This document shows, piece after piece, positions 58,599-64,000 of a stretch of DNA of 64,000 nt; position 1 is the stretch's first letter; every line of letters begins with the position of its first letter. The notes under the pieces are model-generated. The model saw only the letters and a program-made list of their open reading frames with translations. It did not search any database and was not told where the DNA came from. The DNA comes from Porodaedalea pini. Lineage: Eukaryota; Basidiomycota; Agaricomycetes; Hymenochaetales; Hymenochaetaceae. The DNA lies in the NCBI GenBank assembly GCA_002794775.1, contig NBAY01000017.1:1-64000 (forward strand), read 5' to 3'. The position numbers were made by a program, and so were the translations under genes.

Positions 58599-59191
58599 CA
58601 TTGCTGACTCTCCGGGAAGGGCTAGTCCTGCCTACTGCCATCCGACCTGTCTTCTTTTTTGCACTCCTGCTGTTACATGTAGCAATCTTAGCAGAGACTT
58701 ATCCGATTGATGTGTATCCGAACCTCGCCATCATCAATGTAACCAGCTCGCCACCTTCGCGTCTCATCTTGACACGATATACATTCTCATCAGCCATATT
58801 ACATACTGCCTGCTCCTCTTTCCAATCATCACTTGCATTTCTTTTTACCTGCCACGCATTACTTATCATATTCTCTGCCGATATAACACATCCATGATAG
58901 CAGCGGTAACTTCCGATCCTGCCCTCGAGTCACCGACTATTGTCCTGCAAGTCAATGTACATGATTCTTTTAAACCCTTCCTTGTCCGAACATTCAAGTT
59001 AATGGCTATGATTTTCCCTACCATTAGCATCTTTCACTAGGCTGCCTTATAAAAAGAAACTGAGGAAATGAATACAATGCAAAGGAACGGAGAGCGGTCC
59101 TGGACCTGTATGTAACACTCTTGACTTCCTACCACCACCATCTGGACCGTGGGAAATTAGCAGCAGTCACCTTCTGATCTCTCTCTCCGCA
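58599..59191. other. Intergenic between MED19 and the LINE-like element
   Basis: This is about 590 bases holding the MED19 3' region and, from perhaps 59100, the 5' leader of the LINE-like element. No gene or RNA was recognised; a plus-strand open frame at 58601-58897 starts inside the MED19 3' flank and looks like chance. Confidence 0.4.
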
Positions 59192-61005
59192 ATGGACAGC
59201 AAAATGTTGACCAGAGCGAAAGCCTCTCTCCATAAAACCAAGTCGTCTCGTTCCCTTGCCAATCCCAAGGACCCCACCAAGTGTGAGGAGTGTAAATCGG
59301 ATCTCCCCTATCACAGTCGCAGCTGTGTTAGTGGCAATTCCAAGCTTTGTGCCGTGTGTGGTCGCGATAAGACCTACAACCACAACGATGCCGTCTGCGA
59401 AATGGTTGCCAAGAATCGTGTCGATTGGTCCCCCGATGTCGAAGCGGACGCTCATGCAGCCGCCCTGCGCAAGCAAGGGGACCTCCCCCCTACCCCTATC
59501 GTCGAGTCACAGCCTTCTCTCAAACGCTCCAATTCTGAAGAAGAGCACAAAGCCCTAGATCCGCCCGCCCGTGTTGATGACGACAACATGGATGCCGACG
59601 ACCTTTACGCCCCAAGCCTGAGCCAGAACCCCCAGGTCGATAACGACATGGACGACGCTTCAATCTCGGAGTACGAGGACCCGCAAGTTGCCGAACATGT
59701 TTCGTCTTCTTTTATGCACCTGACCAGGGAAACCATCGATCACATCTCGATGCTCATCACCCAACCTTCTTGGACCTCTTCGACGCCGTGGCATGAGGAC
59801 CCAATTCGTGCCGGTAAAGCCCTTGCTGACGTGGCTTCCAACCTCGTATCCTGGCTTAGCAAATCACACCGTTTTGACGACGAAACAATTAAGGAGAATA
59901 AGGCGAATGAAGGGCTTGAAGCCTTCCACTCCTCTTACCGCATCCACTCACCAGACTTTAAACATGTGTTTGATGACGTGCATGTGTCAGCACAGGCTAT
60001 CCGTGAACAACACATCGCCGACAATATGTCTTCCATGTCTCATTCAATTCAGTCTCTCTCTTCTCTCGTTTCCTCTCTTGTCGACAAAACTAACAACCTG
60101 GAAAAACAGATATCTTGTTCTTCTTCCGTTCCGAAAGCTTCCAACATTTCTTCTTCTGCTAACAAACAACAGGTTAAATTTCTTCCAGACCCTATTGGTG
60201 CTCGTTTCGTTCACGACAACCGGTTCCCCCCTGACCCACCCATCGTCAAGCAACGTGTCCAAACCCCAAAGAAGGGGCAGACCGAGTATGCCGTTGCCAT
60301 CGCTAATACACGTGTTCCAGGATCGAGTTATCGCATGAGTTCTGAAGGTCTTATCTACGCACCCGACAGCTATGCTCATTCAGCCCATAACGCCCCAGAC
60401 TGGGCGGTACAACTATTTACCACCCCAAGGTTGAATCTGTCGGCACTGACAAGGACGGCTTCACTACAGTGACCTATGTGAAAGCGGTCCAGAAGAAACC
60501 CAAGACGACCCCAACCAAAGTGATGCACTCCACCATTGAGAACCCTGAAGGGGAAATCTCCATGGTACCTATCAATCGTTCCAACGGATCGGTTAACATT
60601 CGATCCTCCAACATTAAGCGCATCTACTTCTCCCTCCCAGGGGACCTAGCAGTCCGACCACTGACACAATCGGTCAAAAATGCTGTAAGGGCAGGCCTGA
60701 AGGGCAGCCCACTTTTCAAACATCTGGTTGTCCTGAATGTCGAGTACACCTCGAACAGCAACCTTCTTATCTCATTCACTAACATCCAATTGGATTTCGA
60801 CACTAACTATCCTTCCCTGGCATCTCAGCTCAGCCACATCCTCAATATTAGTGGGGCGAAACCTTTCATTCCGTCCCCGCAGTTCAAAATGGTTATCCCT
60901 GGGGTCCCCGTATATGACAGGGAGTCCAAACTGATCTACAGCGAAGCAGATATCCTCAATGAAATCTCGGCATTGCCCCAGTTTGAAGGGCGCGAATTCA
61001 TGTTC
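59192..61005 (+). pseudogene. LINE-like ORF1, frameshifted and interrupted by copy E
   Basis: The ATG at 59192 opens a frame to 60472. The protein has an N-terminal Cys-rich knot (CEECKSDLPYHSRSC then CAVCGRDKTYNHNDAVC), an acidic disordered middle and a long helical segment. Near 60410-60420 the reading frame shifts: the continuation YHPKVESVGTDKDGFTTVTY is in another frame, which then runs through RIYFSLPGDLAVRPLTQSV and PQFKMVIPGVPVYDRESKL up to 61005. There, copy E interrupts at REFMFC. The C-terminal half resembles ORF1 proteins of Tad1/I-type LINEs of mushrooms, as I recall them. No reverse transcriptase is in the window, so the class is inferred. ORF1 would bind element RNA. Confidence 0.55.
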
Positions 61006-61430
61006 TGTCATGGACACCTTTTTAAATTATCTTATCTTATCATATCTTATCCATCCATCACTAATCACGCTTATTCCTGCTTACTCATTATTCATTACGC
61101 TCCTTCTCGCACTATCCTTACTCGCTGACCAATCCTATGATTTCATTATTCTATGAAGTTCCACGACATTCTATCATCTATCCTTATGTAGTAGTTAATT
61201 CCCTGGTCCGTGCGCAGCCGCTGAAGGGTATATAAGTAGGTAGTCCTCCTGTACTTATCCCCTAGTTTTGACCTGGTCAATTCTACCTGGCTACGTCCAG
61301 AGGCTGCTCCTTATCTCCGCGCTGTGTCAGTTCCCCCTGGCTCACCGCTCTCTCTCTTGTCTCCCTCCTCCTCTGACTGAGTTCCGCGCGACCCGGCTAC
61401 CATTTGCGTACCCGTAGTCTGTCGCTGACA
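61006..61430 (+). repeat. 5' LTR of copy E
   Basis: It starts TGTCATGG and ends CGCTGACA. It is about 24 bases shorter than the copy D LTR, with many substitutions, so it represents an older or separate lineage. TATATAAGTA is near 61230. The self-primer counterpart at 61266-61276 reads AGTTTTGACCT. Confidence 0.93.
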
Positions 61431-62285
61431 CAAGGTCGAAACTTACCCCTACCGCCTTGCGCATTCTCAGTCACCAACGCCACGCTGGCTCTAAACATTC
61501 GCATCTCCTACCAACAACGATCTCTCTACCGCGCTACCATCTACACCTTCACCTGTACCCCGCAAATCACTCTCACCATTGAACTATTCCTACTATCTAT
61601 CATCATCACTCTCAACCCTCATCTCGTCCAACAACCTCAAAACCGACCACTACCTGTCCGTAACCCCGAACTCTAGACCAACATTCTCATCCGACGCGTC
61701 CGACGACTTGGACTGCGACCCCGACTACGATCGCTTCGACCCACACCTATTCTTAGATCGATCTCACGTGCATCGATCAGGCCGATACGTCGTTAATTCC
61801 TTACCTTCATTATTAAACTCACTCGTTTCACAACCCGCTGTCCTCTTTCTATTCAATCAACTAGCGCTCGTTTGAGAGGGGGTAACATTGAGTCCGACCC
61901 ACTCGAGAGTAGCTACCAGGCCTTGGGGGTGATCTTCGGAAAGGTCCCTTGGCGCCCGTTGGAGTCTTCACAGAGGAAGATCCGGGTTTGATCAGCAAGT
62001 GAAAGTCGACCACCACATCAGGAGTTTTGTTACAGCGCTCAATCAGATCCGCAGGCGTCTGCACCAACTGTCGGCTGGCAGTGTTGTCTCTGATTTGAGC
62101 TGGCTCCACACCCGTACGCTCGACTGCCTGGATCAGCGGCACAGTGGTGGAATACACCACCAGAAGACACTGCCGACGCTGTCCTCGCACAACTACCACC
62201 CCTGACCGACGACGACCTGGTACGCCTAGACGACAAGCTAGGAGCCCACCAACCACCCCACCCATCACCAACACCACCGCCTATC

Positions 62286-63373
62286 ATGGCAGAACCCCAA
62301 GCCCCAGCTGCGCCAGCAGCCGCAACTCCGACGATCTCAAACGACATGATGCAGGAGATCATCAACGCGCTACACGGCCTGGGATTACTTGCAACCCCCA
62401 CGCCAGCAGCCGCAGCCGCACCTGTCCCTCCACCAACAAGCCGCAGTGGAGGAAGACATATCGCCAAACCCGAGGCGTTCAACGGGTGAGACTACAAGAA
62501 GTTCGAACATGCCATCACCCTTTACGTTGAAGCTAACGCAGAGGACTTCATGAACGACAAGGACTACTTCCTTTTCGTGTTGTCGTTCATGACGGAAGTC
62601 TCGGCCACACTCTGGGCACAGAACTTCCTGGAAAGCATCAAAATGGACGGCTATCTGATCTTTTCGCTCATCAGTTGCCAGAAGTTTAACGAACAGCTGG
62701 AGAAAGCGTTCGGAGATCCGAACGAATGCATGAACGCCATGCAAAAATTGGATAGCTGGAAGCACACCCGAGACATCACAGCCGACCAATTCTTCCAGCA
62801 GTTCGACATCTATCGCCATGCGGCAGGATACAACGATGACGCAAAGAATGACGACACCCTCATCCACAAACTGACGAAAGCCTTGGATAGAGAGATCGTA
62901 TACCGAATCGAAATGAGTGACACGGTCCCAACCACGTACAAAGGCTGGCAAGAAAAAGCCATTCGATTCGACAACGCTAGACGTCAGATGAAGGCCATCG
63001 AACAAATGCGTGCTGCCCCGTCCAGACCTCAGGTGCTCCCACCAAAACCTACCCAGATGTTCACACCGAGAATCCCCGAAAGACGCGATGCCACCGGAGT
63101 CACATACGGAGGCATGGGGAAGCCGATGGACGTCTCACTCGAAGAGCTGAGGAAAGCCGGACTCTGTTACTACTGCAAGGAATCTGGACATCTACAGAGG
63201 AATTGCCCGATGCAGAAGAAGGTGATAAGGGCTGTGTTGATGGGGATGGAACCCCGAGAGAGAAAAGTCTGGGCAGACGAGACCGCGATGCTCAAGGAGT
63301 CAGACTTTGCGGAGGAAGAAGAGGAGGCGCTCTTTGAGCGGGAGTTGGATTTTGCGGAACCCCAGCAGTGAAC
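62286..63373 (+). pseudogene. Gag of copy E with one TGA stop
   Basis: The ATG at 62286 is equivalent to 33148 in copy D. The frame is interrupted by TGA at 62487-62489, where copy D has CGA (FNG-R-DYKKF), and then stays open in the same frame to TGA at 63371. The CCHC knuckle CYYCKESGHLQRNC is kept. The tail has a single copy of the 45-base unit that is doubled in copy D. GGATTTT before the stop is retained. Confidence 0.92.
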
Positions 63374-64000
63374 ACGGCACTGACTGGGATAGGTTCAGTT
63401 TCGGTTTTTCAAACGGCCATTTTTGATAATTCTATGGACTCTGTAGATAATTTAGATAAAATACAAAAAAATGAAAAAAGCAATGTCACTCGCAAAAATA
63501 TTCCTTCTGTCCCTGTACCAGTAGCTAGTAGTATAGATATGCCTATATGTAACAACACGTCTGCCTCATCATCTCGTCCTACTCCTGTGTCAAAAAATCA
63601 TGTAAAACCCTGTTCCGAATCTTTTAATTCTATTTCTTCCTTGGCCGGAACTGAACCGAAATCCGTGAAAAATGAAAACTCGTCGAAACAAGCTGAGAGG
63701 AAGTCCTGGAGAGATTGCCCTGTCCCCTTTACGGCCCCATGGGTAGTACGGCATCTCAAAGAGGATAAACTCGAAAGTGCTTTAACGACTCTCCGAGTGT
63801 GGATGAAACAGCAGAGGCATGCTGAAGCGAATGAAGAGACGGTGCGTCAAATCATTGCGCTAGAAGAACCAGATGCCGTGGCAGCTGTTAGGGACCTGAG
63901 GGGTCCGAAACGGTTCGTAAGAGGGTCTTGGGGGCAACAGCTCATGGTACCGATTCTCCTTCAAACGACCGACACCGGTAACCAGTTCAAGGTAGACGCC
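63340..64000 (+). CDS. Pol of copy E, N-terminal part (cut by window)
   Basis: This -1 frame relative to gag reads open from the overlap through NTALTGIGSVSVFQTAIFDN, the Ser/Asn-rich linker, RVWMKQQRHAEANEETVRQI and FVRGSWGQQLMVPILLQTTD to the last base, just before the protease motif DSGCTG expected from copy D. No stop occurs in the 630 bases visible. Whether the rest of pol is intact cannot be seen here. Confidence 0.8.

Larger units (their letters stand above)
61006..64000 (+). mobile_element. Chromovirus LTR retrotransposon copy E (partial)
   Basis: This element belongs to the same family as copy D and is cut by the window end. It has a 5' LTR (61006-61430), self-primer site (61433-61443), leader, gag (one TGA) and the N-terminal part of pol, open to 64000. 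It was inserted in the LINE-like ORF1. The expected left target duplication is TGTTC (61001-61005), and the right partner is outside the window. Confidence 0.95.

Noticed and set aside
58601..58897. Plus-strand 98-codon hydrophobic frame after MED19
   Set aside because: It begins three bases after the MED19 stop and reads like 3' flank; no family resemblance.

Overview
The window looks like nuclear DNA of a mushroom-forming basidiomycete (Agaricomycetes). It has intron-rich genes with short GT..AG introns of about 45-75 bases, a Plavaka-type transposase, a DUF6698-like gene, sushi/Tf1-like chromoviruses, and a conserved host gene block (Zn2Cys6 regulator, peptide transporter, cytosolic MetRS, MED19). 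Nothing bacterial, organellar or CRISPR-like was seen. All family assignments come from reading motifs, not from searches.

Layout. (1) 1-5452: minus-strand chromovirus copy A, cut by the window edge. (2) 5453-31843: a nested retrotransposon graveyard. An old minus-strand gypsy-type element C (6297-20950) carries a C-type solo LTR (8061-8974), a B-family solo LTR (9701-10186, TSD CAGTC), and the full-length copy B (14427-20664, TSD TCAGA) inside its own LTR. Next comes the 3' end of another, plus-strand element (G, 21164-22251). The LTR of G is split by an apparent ~8.15 kb DNA transposon (22252-30402) holding a Plavaka transposase gene and a divergent DUF6698-like gene, and again by a solo LTR (30562-31447). 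(3) 31844-38849: chromovirus D, with nearly identical LTRs and TSD GAGTA. (4) 39962-58598: host genes, namely a Zn2Cys6 transcription factor, a PTR2-type peptide transporter, cytosolic methionyl-tRNA synthetase, a BAR-like helical-domain protein, an unknown protein with an internal duplication, and Mediator subunit 19. (5) 59192-61005: a LINE-like ORF1, interrupted by chromovirus E (61006 to the window end).

How the parts work. Families A/B and D/E share one design: an LTR with a TATA box, an 11-nt sequence downstream of it that is complementary to the primer-binding site just after the LTR (Tf1-like self-priming), gag with a CCHC knuckle, a -1 frameshift site (GGGTTTT or GGATTTT), pol in the order protease-RT-RNase H-integrase-chromodomain, and a polypurine tract. 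Every in-frame stop interrupting these four copies is TGA, mostly where a sister copy has CGA, which points to C-to-T decay at CpG. The most unusual item is the two-gene Plavaka/DUF6698 unit bounded by 13-bp inverted repeats and lodged in an LTR.
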